A DNA stretch of 64,000 nt from Calothrix sp. PCC 7103 (GCF_000331305.1 NZ_KB217480.1:174864-238863); one strand, 5' to 3'. Positions 28,202 to 37,774 are shown, numbered from the stretch's first letter. Program-made: numbers and translations. The notes: generated by a model not told the origin, from the sequence alone.

Positions 28202-29126
28202 AACATATGAAAGTTATCAGTCCTGGGACTTCAGTTCAGATATACTACCAGAACGCAGCATTCTGTACTCTTTAGAACCTATAGGTGTTGGTACGCCTCT
28301 TGTTGAAAGCTTAAATAGCTACTTAATTCGCTTGGCTTCTATACACAAAACTAATGTTTGGGACTTTATTCATAATTACATTGCTCCCTTATTTTTTCTA
28401 AATCAATTACCGAAGCGTTTATCTCAAAAAGATGCTGTTGATTCGGTTATGTGGCAATTACACCGCGAACTTGACATATTGATGCGTCCAGATGCTGAAT
28501 TTTGGCTAGACAAAACAAAGCATGTTTCGCAGGTTGTTCGTGTCTTAGAAATACTAACTGGTCGAAAAGATATTCGTTATTTAACTTTATTACCTTGGCA
28601 AACCTGGCGAATATCGTTTAACAACATCTTTAATACTGAGCAACCTTGGTGTGTCGCTTGTTATCAAGAGTGGCGTTACTCCAACACTCCTGTATATCAG
28701 CCTTTATTATGGGCACTTGAAACTGTTACCGTCTGTCCATATCATCAGCGCTATCTTCAGTTGTACTGTTTATATTGTCGTTTGTCACAACCATTTTTTA
28801 AGCGCCACGGGTCTGAAGGAAAATGTTTTTATTGTGGAGCTTGGCTTGGTCGGTTTGTAGACCTACCTAGCTATAGCCAAACGATAGGGCAAAAATTTGA
28901 TTTAGAATTGTGGTTTGCTCAAGCAGTCGGAAAACTTTTAGCTGCTACTCCCGAACTTGATAAAAATTCTTTAATTCAGGATACTCAAGTTACTTCACCG
29001 CGTAGAAAACCTACTCTCAAACAATTTTTGAGATGGTGTTACAGGTTGGAAATTAGCCCTGTCCAAGGTTTGAGCTTATTAGGCATTAAGTCTTCAAATA
29101 CTAGCACTGTCACGAATCGTACTTAA
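28191..29126 (+). CDS. tniQ: TniQ-family target selector
   Basis: 311 aa from ATG 28191, preceded by GGAGGTG and overlapping tnsC by 11 bp. N-terminal TniQ signature (VESLNSYLIRLAS), then two zinc-ribbon-like pairs: CVAC...CPYHQR and CLYC...CFYCGAW. A short C-terminal helical region follows (LKQFLRWCYRLEI). It is longer than minimal CAST TniQ proteins (often below 200 aa) but shorter than a full TnsD, so it could recognise a fixed site or an unlinked partner. Confidence 0.88.
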   Translation: MPIETYESYQSWDFSSDILPERSILYSLEPIGVGTPLVESLNSYLIRLASIHKTNVWDFIHNYIAPLFFLNQLPKRLSQKDAVDSVMWQLHRELDILMRPDAEFWLDKTKHVSQVVRVLEILTGRKDIRYLTLLPWQTWRISFNNIFNTEQPWCVACYQEWRYSNTPVYQPLLWALETVTVCPYHQRYLQLYCLYCRLSQPFFKRHGSEGKCFYCGAWLGRFVDLPSYSQTIGQKFDLELWFAQAVGKLLAATPELDKNSLIQDTQVTSPRRKPTLKQFLRWCYRLEISPVQGLSLLGIKSSNTSTVTNRT

Positions 29127-29226
29127 TGTAAAACGACACACATTGTAAAGTTTTGTAATAAAAACTGCTTTCTACGCCTCAACCGCGCAATAAGGCTGCA
29201 CGACAATAGTTCACTTGTTCCTTAAA

Positions 29227-29295
29227 TATAGGCATAAGTTGTCCAAGTTTTTTACAAGGCGTAAGTTGTCCGATTTTGACAACTTATGCCTAAAG
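29227..29295. repeat. Right-side TnsB-type sites
   Basis: Two plus-strand sites (ATAGGCATAAGTTGTCC near 29228-29244; AAGGCGTAAGTTGTCCG 29256-29272) followed by one inverted site GACAACTTATGCCTAAAG (29278-29295). The last two form a palindrome with a 7-bp spacer, CGATTTT. ACA at 29279-29281 or 29298-29300 could be the terminus. Confidence 0.75.
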
Positions 29296-29409
29296 TCACA
29301 CCTATCTCAACTTACCGTTACAATCTCTGGGTCAGTTTAAATTATCCGGAATAAGAATAATCTAAGACAAAATTGTATAATACCCAGAGTTAAATCACAA
29401 CGAGCAGTT

Positions 29410-29783
29410 TGTCGGTTCGCGCAAAAGGCGCTAATCTTCGCACAAAAGCCGCTAATTTTTCGCACAAAAGCTACTAATTTTTTTCGCGCAGAAGTCGCTA
29501 ATTTCTAGAATTGGAAGCTATAAGCTTTATACAGTAATGAATTCACAAAAAGGTACCGCTAAAAAATAAAATTAGAAGTAAAACACCAGTAAAGATGCTG
29601 GAAGCTATTCAACACAATGCTTTTACTCTCCGTGTCTGTCAAATCCTGGAATTTGCGTCCTTCGTGCGAATTTTTCTGGAAATTAGCACGGATGAGCGAA
29701 AAAATTAGCAAGGTTGTGCGAAAATAGGTGCCTGAAACAACGTAATCACGTTCAATAATTAGCATCTTTTGTGCGAACCTACA
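29410..29783. mobile_element. Miniature Tn7/CAST-like element with TGT...ACA ends
   Basis: 374 bp without a gene. Left end TGTCGGTTCGCGCAAAAG and right end (reverse strand) TGTAGGTTCGCACAAAAG match over about 26 bp. Inside each end are further copies of a TTCGCACAAAAG-N3-CTAAT unit: four at the left (about 29416-29510) and about four, inverted, at the right (about 29668-29777). Multiple inward-facing sites plus TGT/ACA termini are the hallmark of Tn7-like/Mu-type transposon ends. Flanks CAGTT and AGTTT do not form a clean 5-bp duplication. It ends 14 bp before the next gene's ATG. Confidence 0.75.
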
Positions 29784-29797
29784 AGTTTTAAGAAGTT

Positions 29798-30310
29798 ATG
29801 GCGCCTGTTGAAAAACGTAAGATACCGAATAAGTGCAAACAATGTGCCATGCTCTGTGCTTCACAGGCAAAGGAATTACACGGCGCCTCTGGGGACAATT
29901 GCTGGAATCCTTCGGTATGTTACAGTCGTCGTTCACACGCGCGACACAAAGATAGGCGTAATCAAGCGCGCGCTATGAAACGTTCTTCTGTTTTAGCTAA
30001 AGAAATTTCTATCGACATTGAGGAATTCGCTGATATTTACTTTGCAACGCTGATTGTGTATCGGGCGCCAGGATATGAAACACCTGTACATGCAATTGGC
30101 GCCGAAGTATGGAAGGGTCAGGACAAACACGCAATAGTCAAACCGATTCACTGCGCGGGAATGACGAAAAGCCAGGTTTTAGCTTATACCAGAAAATTAC
30201 AGGGGGTACTAACTTCAAATTACGGGGTTAGAAAATTTGCTTCCCTAGAACGACTCGACCCTTGCTTATACCCAATAAGACCTTGCCCGCATCAGAAGAG
30301 TGTGCTTTGA
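29798..30310 (+). CDS. Cysteine-rich plasmid-type protein (170 aa)
   Basis: The N-terminus has a zinc-binding-like pattern, CKQCAMLCASQ...CWNPSVCYSRR, followed by a basic stretch rich in His/Arg. The C-terminal half is alpha/beta. I cannot assign a family. The miniature transposon ends just 14 bp upstream, so the original promoter has been displaced. Dense GGCGCC/GCGCGC shows the gene is resident. Confidence 0.6.
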   Translation: MAPVEKRKIPNKCKQCAMLCASQAKELHGASGDNCWNPSVCYSRRSHARHKDRRNQARAMKRSSVLAKEISIDIEEFADIYFATLIVYRAPGYETPVHAIGAEVWKGQDKHAIVKPIHCAGMTKSQVLAYTRKLQGVLTSNYGVRKFASLERLDPCLYPIRPCPHQKSVL

Positions 30311-30372
30311 ATAAGTTACTTGCGCGCGCTCCTCAGATGTATGCTTCTTTACTCTTACAAAATTGAAAAACC

Positions 30373-30756
30373 ATGAATATTCAATTCTTAAACGTTGATC
30401 TTGAAATTGAAAGCTATCATGACCTTCAACCTATAGTTGAGGAATTTGGAGACAAAGCCTTCAACTTATATTGCGGTAAAACTAACGGTCATTATCTAGC
30501 AACTTTTGAGTTATCAAACATAGAAGCAAATGCAGATTCAATAATTTCTGATTTCTGTACGCTAATCAAAGGTTTTGGTAAAGAAACAAAGGAACTTTGG
30601 GATAAGGCTTTTACGAAAGTATTTGATATTGGATACTCTAGTAGTATTGAATCTATAAGCTATTCATCTTCTATTTGTGCGGAAACTCTTGAGCAGGTAG
30701 CAGCCCTTGGGGCTTCTTTAAAAGTGACCATTTACCCACCCACAGCGAAGCAATAG
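30373..30756 (+). CDS. DUF4279-like protein (127 aa)
   Basis: Soluble alpha/beta protein. The pattern LEIESYHDLQPIV...ATFEL, WDKAFTKVFDIGY and ALGASLKVTIYPP resembles DUF4279 proteins, some of which act as immunity proteins. It ends 7 bp before the next gene, so the two are probably co-transcribed. Function not established. Confidence 0.6.
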   Translation: MNIQFLNVDLEIESYHDLQPIVEEFGDKAFNLYCGKTNGHYLATFELSNIEANADSIISDFCTLIKGFGKETKELWDKAFTKVFDIGYSSSIESISYSSSICAETLEQVAALGASLKVTIYPPTAKQ

Positions 30757-30763
30757 CAATTAA

Positions 30764-31489
30764 ATGAACGAAAAATATATACAGCTAGAAATCTGGGATT
30801 TACTCTCTGAAGCACGAAGGGCACCGATGAATGTAGACTGGCGCCCTTTATGGAAGAGTTTGGATGCATCACTAGTTAATTTAGATACAACCGAGCAATT
30901 ACAAGTTGCAGCAGACGCACTAGTACAAATGGTTGAGGTGTTCCAATGTCGCAGTATTGAACTGTTTGAAGAAATTAATGCAGTAACTAGTGATGATGGT
31001 CCCGTGATGAGTGATGCTGATTTTGCACCATTCGTTCGGCAATGCATGGACATTAGTTTTGATGGGTTTATTGAGCCGCTGGTAAGTTTAATTCGTAAAC
31101 CTTACGAATGGGCGCCTGACATAGAAAATCATTCAATAGTACAGATAGTCGATAAAGAAATTTTACTTGAAACACTCCCTGAAATAGAGATTAGTGACGG
31201 TACTGGTTGGGAGTCAGTTTTACATATAGCCCACAGTGAGGATGTCTCTTTTTGGGTTAGTGCAATTGCTATATATATAGATAAAGTGTCGCCAGGACAA
31301 GTAGTTACTGTGTCAGCTTTGATACGAGAGTTGAGGGAATTGGCGCCTGTTGAAGTTTGGTTGGGTTTGTTACTTGGCTCCTTTAGTATGCGTTCAGATT
31401 GTAAGTTTAATTCTGATTGCTATGATATCTTCTGCGAGCAATTTTATGCATCGGACATTCAAGTTACAGGCGGCATGACAATTAATTAG
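30764..31489 (+). CDS. Hypothetical acidic protein (241 aa)
   Basis: No family recognised. Acidic, mostly helical, cytoplasmic, with a conserved-looking segment WESVLHIAHSEDVSFWVSAI. It follows the DUF4279-like gene by 7 bp and contains in-frame GGCGCC. Confidence 0.55.
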   Translation: MNEKYIQLEIWDLLSEARRAPMNVDWRPLWKSLDASLVNLDTTEQLQVAADALVQMVEVFQCRSIELFEEINAVTSDDGPVMSDADFAPFVRQCMDISFDGFIEPLVSLIRKPYEWAPDIENHSIVQIVDKEILLETLPEIEISDGTGWESVLHIAHSEDVSFWVSAIAIYIDKVSPGQVVTVSALIRELRELAPVEVWLGLLLGSFSMRSDCKFNSDCYDIFCEQFYASDIQVTGGMTIN

Positions 31490-31582
31490 TTCTTCCGTTC
31501 TCAAAAAGCTAATTGTCATTTATTATATTGATTCCTATATTAGCGTCAAGAATAAGTAACGAGTATTAATAAGGAGTCAAAT

Positions 31583-32031
31583 TTGAGTAATAGATGGGAT
31601 GAAACATGGCATAAGCTGCGAGAATGGACAAATGGTCAAGCACAATCAGAACGACTAGCAGCTCAAATCCTTCTTCATGAAGGTTATAACAACTTAGACC
31701 CTAGTCACCCAATAGGGGGTAAAGATGGTGGAAAAGATGCTGTTTGCAACAAAGATAACCAAAAATATTTGATGGCAGTTTATTTTCCAAAGGGACAGCA
31801 AAAATTTAGTGCTATCAAGAAAAGTTGCAGCTTGACTTGAAAGGTATGAAATCAAATAGTGCAAATGCTCTTGTTTTCGTGACAAATCAAGAGCTTCGCC
31901 TTGCCGAGCGACAAAATCAGGTAGTACCCTTTCAAGTTGAGGTAGATAAACCAGGAATATGGTCAGCACAGGTATTGATTGGTGACTCAGAGCTTGTTCG
32001 GCAATATTTCGAGGTATATCAATCCAGTTAA
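31583..32031 (+). pseudogene. Frameshifted restriction-endonuclease-like protein
   Basis: Starts at TTG 31583 behind AAGGAG. The first frame contains a PD-(D/E)xK-like core (GYNNLDPSHPIGGKDGGKDA followed by YLMAVYFPKGQQ) and stops at 31840. The continuing homology (KLQLDLKGMKSNSANALVFV, TNQEL) is in the next frame from about 31815 to 32031, so one base was lost or gained in the A-rich AAGAAAAG. The tail after ERQNQ may be rearranged. Mrr-like fold by inspection only. Confidence 0.6.
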
Positions 32032-32219
32032 TCAAAATTTCTGATGTTTGTAATTGTTCAGGTGTTTTAAGTTATTGTAACAACTGGCGCCCGCCGTTAA
32101 TTTTCCCCTCGGTGCCTAACACGGAGTTTCTGATATGTTTCCAGTTTAGCTTTGATTTATCCTGGTTTGTACTTAAAATATCGTAATAATTACAAAGATG
32201 GATATATACATGTAATAAT

Positions 32220-33085
32220 ATGCTTTTGGAAGAAAAATTATCTGGCTAACAGCTTGCTTAACTTTTGGAATTAATATTTTTAGTTTACCTGCATCCGCCA
32301 AGGATACAGCAACACCTTCGCAAAAAGAAGTTAGGGAAATGCTTAAAAATATTTGTGGACAAAATAATATCTTGGTGCAAGAAAACATGTCAGGAAAAGA
32401 TAGACTTGGATGTAGCGTGCGCGAAGCTAAGAAACGTATCTCCTTACCAATTACTGATGAAGATATATTTACAGTAGAAGGAGTTATCTACGGTAGCTTT
32501 AGTAAACCAGGTATTAAAGAAGCTTTAGTTGATATAGAAGCGACAAGTGAACCACGCAGTAATTTTTACGGTGGTAGTATGTTACTGCGTCGTTCGGGTC
32601 AAGGTTGGTCGTTTGTATGGTATAAATCAGGATTAAGATTAAATAATTGCTTTAAGATACCATTTAAAAACAACCAAAGTAATGTTCTTTGTAAATATGA
32701 ATATTATAGTGCTAACTCACAATCTGAATGGCTAAATCTAGTGGATTTTGAAAAGACAAAAGATGAAAATACAACACTACTATTAGTGAGTAATAATCTT
32801 GGAAATTGTAAACCTCCATTCCGAGATATAAAAATAACTAAGTTTTCAGGACGAGATATAAATAGCGATGGTACAACAGATATAATTGTCAATGTGAGAG
32901 CCGGAGTCAGTAATGCTAAAAAAATACCTGAATCTCAATGTGATGAAGTAAATGGTAAATTACTCAATTCTAAAATGTATCAGCTAGTATTCTTATATAA
33001 TGGTAAGAATTTTCAGCCTACACCGCAAACAGTAAAACAAATTAAGTACTTTGATTATTTAATGAAAACTTATCTCACTAGATAA
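32220..33085 (+). pseudogene. Secreted protein with frameshift in the signal peptide
   Basis: A typical signal peptide (RKIIWLTACLTFGINIFSL, then PASAKD) is encoded in frame with the main 248-aa body but has no start codon in that frame. The only ATG (32220) is one frame off, so a 1-nt indel near 32230-32240 likely broke it. Translation from ATG 32339 would give a leaderless protein. The body is beta-rich with a calcium-loop-like GRDINSDGTTDII. Function unknown. Confidence 0.55.
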
Positions 33086-33103
33086 TCATACGGAAGCTTT
33101 AAC

Positions 33104-33145
33104 TTATAAGGGTGCGCTGCCACCGCATTGACTGCACCCTAATAA
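33104..33145. terminator. AGGGTGC hairpin downstream of 33085
   Basis: TTATAAGGGTGC...GCACCCTAATAA, the same hairpin family as at 13.9-14.5 kb, 19 bp after the stop. Confidence 0.5.
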
Positions 33146-33371
33146 ATATAAAGGTTAACAATCTTTATGCTTACGAGCCAACAAATATGGGGTAAAAAGT
33201 TAGCATGTGAAGAATGCTTTGATATATTGATATTATTTGGCGCCGTCCATATATGATGTTCTGCTCCTTAAATGTAGGTACCCTGAACGTGAACATATTT
33301 TTCAAATAACCTTTACAGAGCAACCAATATAAAAATTCTAGGCGCCATTCATCCATAACTATTTACGATTC

Positions 33372-34007
33372 TCAGTTTGGATTACACTCCCACTCGTTCT
33401 TTAAAATGAAAACATTTTTATTTACTACACCACCTCGCGGAGAATATAAATCACCTTTTAGGTATGTTTCCGTATCATTTTTAATAATATTATTACCAAT
33501 GAAACTCCAAGATGTGCCAATATAACTTTCACCCTTCCAATCAGGATGAATATCGTTTGGATTTGGACTTTTTAAAATACGAGACGTGTTACTAAGAGGC
33601 GCGCAACTTATATTTATCTTTGTTAATGGCTTTTGAGACTTTTCAATTTCCCAACCATAAACAGTTTCTTTATTTGCTCCATTATTCGCGGTTGTAACTA
33701 ATAATTTTTTCCCTTTACTGTTTTCAAACTTAAAGAGACATAAGCCAAGACCCGAACCTGCACAATCTACAATTTCTGTATACTTTTTTATTGTTACGAA
33801 ATAATTTACTGGAGCTATTCTCGAAGGATTATTAATTTGTTCTTTATTTAACACAGGTTTCCAACCAGAAGCTATTAAAAGTTTTCTTGCTTTTGCATAG
33901 GGCATATTTTGCTTGAGTGATGGAACTTGTTGTGCAGTTGATACTCCTCCTAGCAGGCTGACCATTGCGGTTAGTATAACTATATATAGCAATTTCTGCG
34001 TCTTCAT
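33372..34007 (-). CDS. Exported hypothetical protein (211 aa)
   Basis: Signal peptide of about 25 residues (ends STAQQ). A helical start MPYAKARKLLIASGWKPVLN resembles a repeat common in cyanobacterial exported proteins. A C-terminal beta-rich part contains paired cysteines (DCAGSGLGLC). Not assigned to a function. No neighbour in the same orientation. Confidence 0.65.
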   Translation of the reverse strand: MKTQKLLYIVILTAMVSLLGGVSTAQQVPSLKQNMPYAKARKLLIASGWKPVLNKEQINNPSRIAPVNYFVTIKKYTEIVDCAGSGLGLCLFKFENSKGKKLLVTTANNGANKETVYGWEIEKSQKPLTKINISCAPLSNTSRILKSPNPNDIHPDWKGESYIGTSWSFIGNNIIKNDTETYLKGDLYSPRGGVVNKNVFILKNEWECNPN

Positions 34008-34408
34008 AACTTTTACTGTAAATGATTGCGTTTTATTTTATACGATATATTGGTATTTCTCTAGTTTTTGAAAATACTTAAAAATATAGATATTTTGATT
34101 TATAGAGAGGATATAAATATTCCTTACACCCTCTTATCTGTAGCGCACATCTATGATTATAAGCAAGAAATATTCGGATGTAATCGCGCCACTAATATAT
34201 CTAGAAGCAAGTACTAATTGAGGATTGGCAATCATAACTCCTTGATACCCAGGCGCTACATAGCATTGTTTGTGTGATTACAAATATGGAAATTCGCACA
34301 TTACGATTGTGAGCAAGACTTTGGAGGCGCCTAAATCTTCACACTTTTGTTTATATCTACCTAAAGTAGTAAAGTAGATATTATCTTGCTTTTTTAGGAT
34401 ATTGAACA

Positions 34409-34615
34409 ATGGAAACTACAAAACGAGCTAAACCTATACGCAAACAAATGAATTATAGAGACATTAGTTTCAGGATTACTCAACTCAAAAATGGAAATTG
34501 GAAGGGTGTTGCAGGGGGATTTTTTGTTATTGCTCACACTGAAGAAGATGCTATTTATTATATAAAAGCAGAAATTGATGCAGAACTGTACTCCCGTTCT
34601 AAAAAGAGACCTTAA
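34409..34615 (+). CDS. Small hypothetical protein (68 aa)
   Basis: Basic 68-aa protein with a beta-beta-alpha pattern (ISFRITQLKNGNWKGVAGGF...EEDAIYYIKAEID) like small HicB/DUF1902-type folds. That is only a resemblance. A 19-nt TTGTTTGTGT motif lies about 125 bp upstream. Confidence 0.45.
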   Translation: METTKRAKPIRKQMNYRDISFRITQLKNGNWKGVAGGFFVIAHTEEDAIYYIKAEIDAELYSRSKKRP

Positions 34616-34856
34616 ATTGTGAGAACAATTTGTACGAAGACCGAACGTTTATTTGCATGTTAAAATTTTTTCTCTCGCTACTATTAACACTTCGGCGCCT
34701 TTGATTCAATCTTTATAATAGGCGCCTAATCGTTAAGGACGAATGCTTCCTTTTTCAAACAGAGCTAATATCTGAAAGAGCCAGGATATTACCAAAATTG
34801 TAGATACTATCAGAGATAGTAGTATTAGTTTTTGCTGGTGATGGTGCCAATTGTTG

Positions 34857-34952
34857 CTATAGTCTAAACAGTCCAACAACAAAATCAAAAGTCATGAGCA
34901 TTGCAAAAGCAAGTATCAAAATTTCAATGATATAAGTAAGAACCTGTTGCAT
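34857..34952 (-). CDS. 31-aa single-helix membrane peptide
   Basis: ATG 34952 preceded by AGGA at 7-bp spacing. The sequence is almost entirely one hydrophobic helix (IIEILILAFAMLMTFDFVVG) with an acidic residue in the middle. Too short for certainty. The gap 34616-35215 holds nothing else but GGCGCC sites. Confidence 0.35.
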   Translation of the reverse strand: MQQVLTYIIEILILAFAMLMTFDFVVGLFRL

Positions 34953-35215
34953 TTTTCTGTCCTAAATTTTGAATACTGAAAAATGTTCGATTTGGTATTT
35001 TGATACAAGCCTGATAAACAGCTTTTACACGGTTAAGCTACCTTACGATACAAGCTACCTGTAGGCGCCTTTATTGGTAACTTACAACTTTTGGTTGCTA
35101 TATAATATTTGGTCTAGATTTTCACAGAAATATTAATTGTTGTCAACTGGCGCCTGGTATAGTAAGCGTGTTTAACGGCACCTGAACTATAAAATACCAA
35201 GCTTTGGCGCCTCCT

Positions 35216-35651
35216 CTATTTCTTCAGCAGCACAGGTGCCAAATGTTCTGGTATACCCTCTAACTGTATAACATTACACCCAAGCTCCTAAGCAAACTCT
35301 ATAGATTTTCCGGCGCCAACCGCATTATAAAACCCAGTAGCTTTCCTTTATTGCAGCGTTATCACCAATAGCTTTATTCATCCCCACTACATAAGGAACA
35401 TGTTTTACAATAGCTGTTGCTTGAGCTTCTGAGTAGCAAGCGTTGAGGACTATACATTCTATATTAGAGAACAGCTTAAATAAATTAGCTAGTGCTTCCG
35501 TATTAACTACCTTATGGTTTCCAGTTTCGTCTTCTAAGATTAAACTGTTATACCCGGCGCCGTGTCCTGAAAAGTGTACTATTTGCGGTTTGTAATCTAA
35601 CAATGCTTGGTACACATCTTGGACTCTTACTGCCCAACGTTGTTCGCGCAT
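35216..35651 (-). pseudogene. CHAT caspase-like domain fragment, copy 1
   Basis: The frame from 35651 carries the CHAT dyad motifs IVHFSGHGAG (His) and ECIVLNACYSE (Cys), then shifts frame near 35340. The remaining tail (TGFYNAVGAGKSIEFA, stop, ELGCNVIQLEGIPEHL) is in another frame and has an in-frame TAG. N-terminal sensor parts are absent. A second fragment lies at 43915-44390. Confidence 0.75.
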
Positions 35652-36187
35652 TAAATAATTCTCGTTTCGGGAGTGCGTTGTAGTCCTAGGTCGATTTTTC
35701 TTACTTTTACGAGTTGTAGAGTTTTTACTTAATCTAATTGTATTATTTATTATACTAAATGATTAGGTTACTGTTGTAATGTGAATATGTCCACCGCGCG
35801 CATGTAACTTTTGAGGCGCCTGTAGTTAATTTATAAGCATTACTCCCCCTAGTTTCAAGTTAGGTTTAAATTTACAATTCTTATTAATTTATTAATAAAA
35901 ACTTAACTTTAGTACAGTGTTGCTACTAAAACATCGAATTATCATTTGAGATTACTAAAACTAATACATTGCATAGCATTTAGTAAATGAATATGAATAA
36001 ATATGAATAGCAAATATTGATGCCAAGTTGGCATATTTGTAATCAAAAGTACTGATAAGATAATTTATATTGTGCAAACAAAATATAAGTTAAACCTTAA
36101 TAGATTGATGAAATTTTGAAGATATAAATTTTATCAATAAACTCAAAATTGAATTGAATTATAAATTATATTTCCTAGGGGCTAAAT
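35652..36187. other. Long AT-rich leader before the GMC oxidase gene
   Basis: No gene. Contains the palindrome TGCCAAGTTGGCA (36021-36033), a possible operator about 155 bp before the start of the oxidase. Confidence 0.4.
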
Positions 36188-37774
36188 ATGTTCAGGGTAA
36201 TAAATCGTCGTCGATTTCTTCAGACTTCATTGGCAGCTACTGCATCCATTGGAGTTTCTACAATTCGTGCTTCTGCTTCCAAGTCAGAAAATAATGTTGA
36301 AGCAATAGTCATTGGTAGTGGGTTTGGTGGAGCGGTTGCAGCGTTACGTCTTGCTCAAGCCGGAATTGAGACAATTGTGTTAGAAAGAGGGCGCCGATGG
36401 GTAATTACCGATGCAGGAGATACTTTCTGTACCTATGAAAAACCTGATGGACGCTCAACATGGCTAAGTCCAACAACGGTAGTTTTTAATCAGGTTCCAA
36501 TTGATGTATATACAGGTGTGCTTGATATCAAGGTTGGCGATGGTATTAATGTTTATCGAGGAGCAGGTGTAGGTGGAGGTTCTTTAGTATACAATGGTGT
36601 TACTTACCAACCGACTAGAGAAAATTTCTATAAAGCTTTTCCACGCAGCATTGATTATGATGAGCTTGACCGTATTTACTACCCACGAGTACGTTCAATT
36701 CTTAAACCTTCTCCTATACCAGATGATATTCTCCAAACTAAATATTATTTAGCTGCTCGTACTTTCCTAGAACAAGCAGCAAAGGCAAATCTCAAAGCAA
36801 GCAAGCTTGATATGAATATTAATTGGGACATTGTTCGCCAAGAAATTACTGGTCAAAAAGTCCCTTCTGCAATTACAGGTCAAGTTTACTATGGTATAAA
36901 CAGCGGCGCTAAAAACAGCTTAGACCGGAATTATCTGAGCATGGCAGAAGCAACAGGTAAAGCTAAAATTTTACCTTTACATGTAGTTACAGAAATAGAA
37001 GAACTCAATCGAAAAAGTTTCCGAATCATTTGTAATCAAATTAATGAGCAAGGAACAGTTATTGCTCAAAAAACGTTTACTTGTCGCTATCTATTCTTAG
37101 CTGCTGGTTCAATCGGAACTACTGAATTGTTGCTGCGCGCGAAGTACAATGGCAAACTACGCCGTTTAAACGATAATGTGGGAATGAATTGGGGAACTAA
37201 CGGTGATGCGGTGGGTGCTGTGATTACAACAGGTCAAACCAATCCTACACAAGGTGGTCCAGCAGTAGGTGTAATTGAGGACTTTAATAATCCAATTGCC
37301 CCTATAGTAATCGAACAACTTCCTTTTCCTATAGTGCCAGAAGGTGTTTATGCTGCTTTGAGTCAAGGAATTACTTTACCAGAAGGAAAATTAACTTATA
37401 ACCCTAAAACAAACTCTGCTGACTTGTTTTGGCCAAGAGATTCAGAAAATAATCAAAAAATTGCTCAAGCTTATCTATCTACGTATCAAAAACTCAATCA
37501 AGCTAACGGTACAACTTTAGCACAACCATTAGATTTTACCAGTACTGCTCATCCACTAGGTGGCGCCACAATTGGAAGTGTTTGTAATTCACGTATGAGA
37601 GTTAGAGGTTACGCTAACTTATTTGTTGTTGATGGAGCTTTTGTTCCTGGTTCAACAGCTTGCACTAATCCATCATTAACTATTGCTGCTTTGGCAGAAC
37701 GGTGTATGGATAACTTCCTTAATAAAACTAGGTATCTTAGAGATTCAGATGTTGAATTACAGAAGGAAATTTAA
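36188..37774 (+). CDS. Tat-exported GMC oxidoreductase (cholesterol-oxidase-like)
   Basis: 528 aa. Twin-arginine signal RRRFLQTS, then the FAD-binding Rossmann motif VIGSGFGGAVAALRLAQAG with a Glu at the strand 2 end (VLERGRRW). Substrate domain in the middle; the C-terminal GMC signature includes STAHPLGGATIG with the catalytic-type His and VVDGAFVPGS...NPSLTIAAL. These proteins oxidise sterols or alcohols using FAD and oxygen; the substrate here is unknown. Two GGCGCC in frame. Stands alone between fragments. Confidence 0.88.
   Translation: MFRVINRRRFLQTSLAATASIGVSTIRASASKSENNVEAIVIGSGFGGAVAALRLAQAGIETIVLERGRRWVITDAGDTFCTYEKPDGRSTWLSPTTVVFNQVPIDVYTGVLDIKVGDGINVYRGAGVGGGSLVYNGVTYQPTRENFYKAFPRSIDYDELDRIYYPRVRSILKPSPIPDDILQTKYYLAARTFLEQAAKANLKASKLDMNINWDIVRQEITGQKVPSAITGQVYYGINSGAKNSLDRNYLSMAEATGKAKILPLHVVTEIEELNRKSFRIICNQINEQGTVIAQKTFTCRYLFLAAGSIGTTELLLRAKYNGKLRRLNDNVGMNWGTNGDAVGAVITTGQTNPTQGGPAVGVIEDFNNPIAPIVIEQLPFPIVPEGVYAALSQGITLPEGKLTYNPKTNSADLFWPRDSENNQKIAQAYLSTYQKLNQANGTTLAQPLDFTSTAHPLGGATIGSVCNSRMRVRGYANLFVVDGAFVPGSTACTNPSLTIAALAERCMDNFLNKTRYLRDSDVELQKEI

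Larger units (their letters stand above)
24102..29295. mobile_element. Compact Tn7-like transposon (tnsAB-tnsC-tniQ)
   Basis: About 5.2 kb holding only the transposition operon. It is bounded by the site array at the left and, at the right, by an 18-bp perfect inverted copy of it (29278-29295, inverse of 24161-24178). No cas gene, CRISPR, second TniQ/TnsD or cargo is seen. Exact termini and target duplication could not be fixed: site orientation allows other boundaries (24191 and 29281). Only one GGCGCC in this span, against roughly one per 300 bp around it. Confidence 0.75.

Noticed and set aside
24327-29126. CRISPR-associated transposon
   Set aside because: Core genes match the Tn7-like set but no Cas12k, Cascade gene or array is present in 64 kb; calling it a CAST would be unsupported.
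29410-29783. 5-bp target duplication of the miniature element
   Set aside because: Flanks CAGTT and AGTTT match only with a one-base shift, so I do not claim a duplication.
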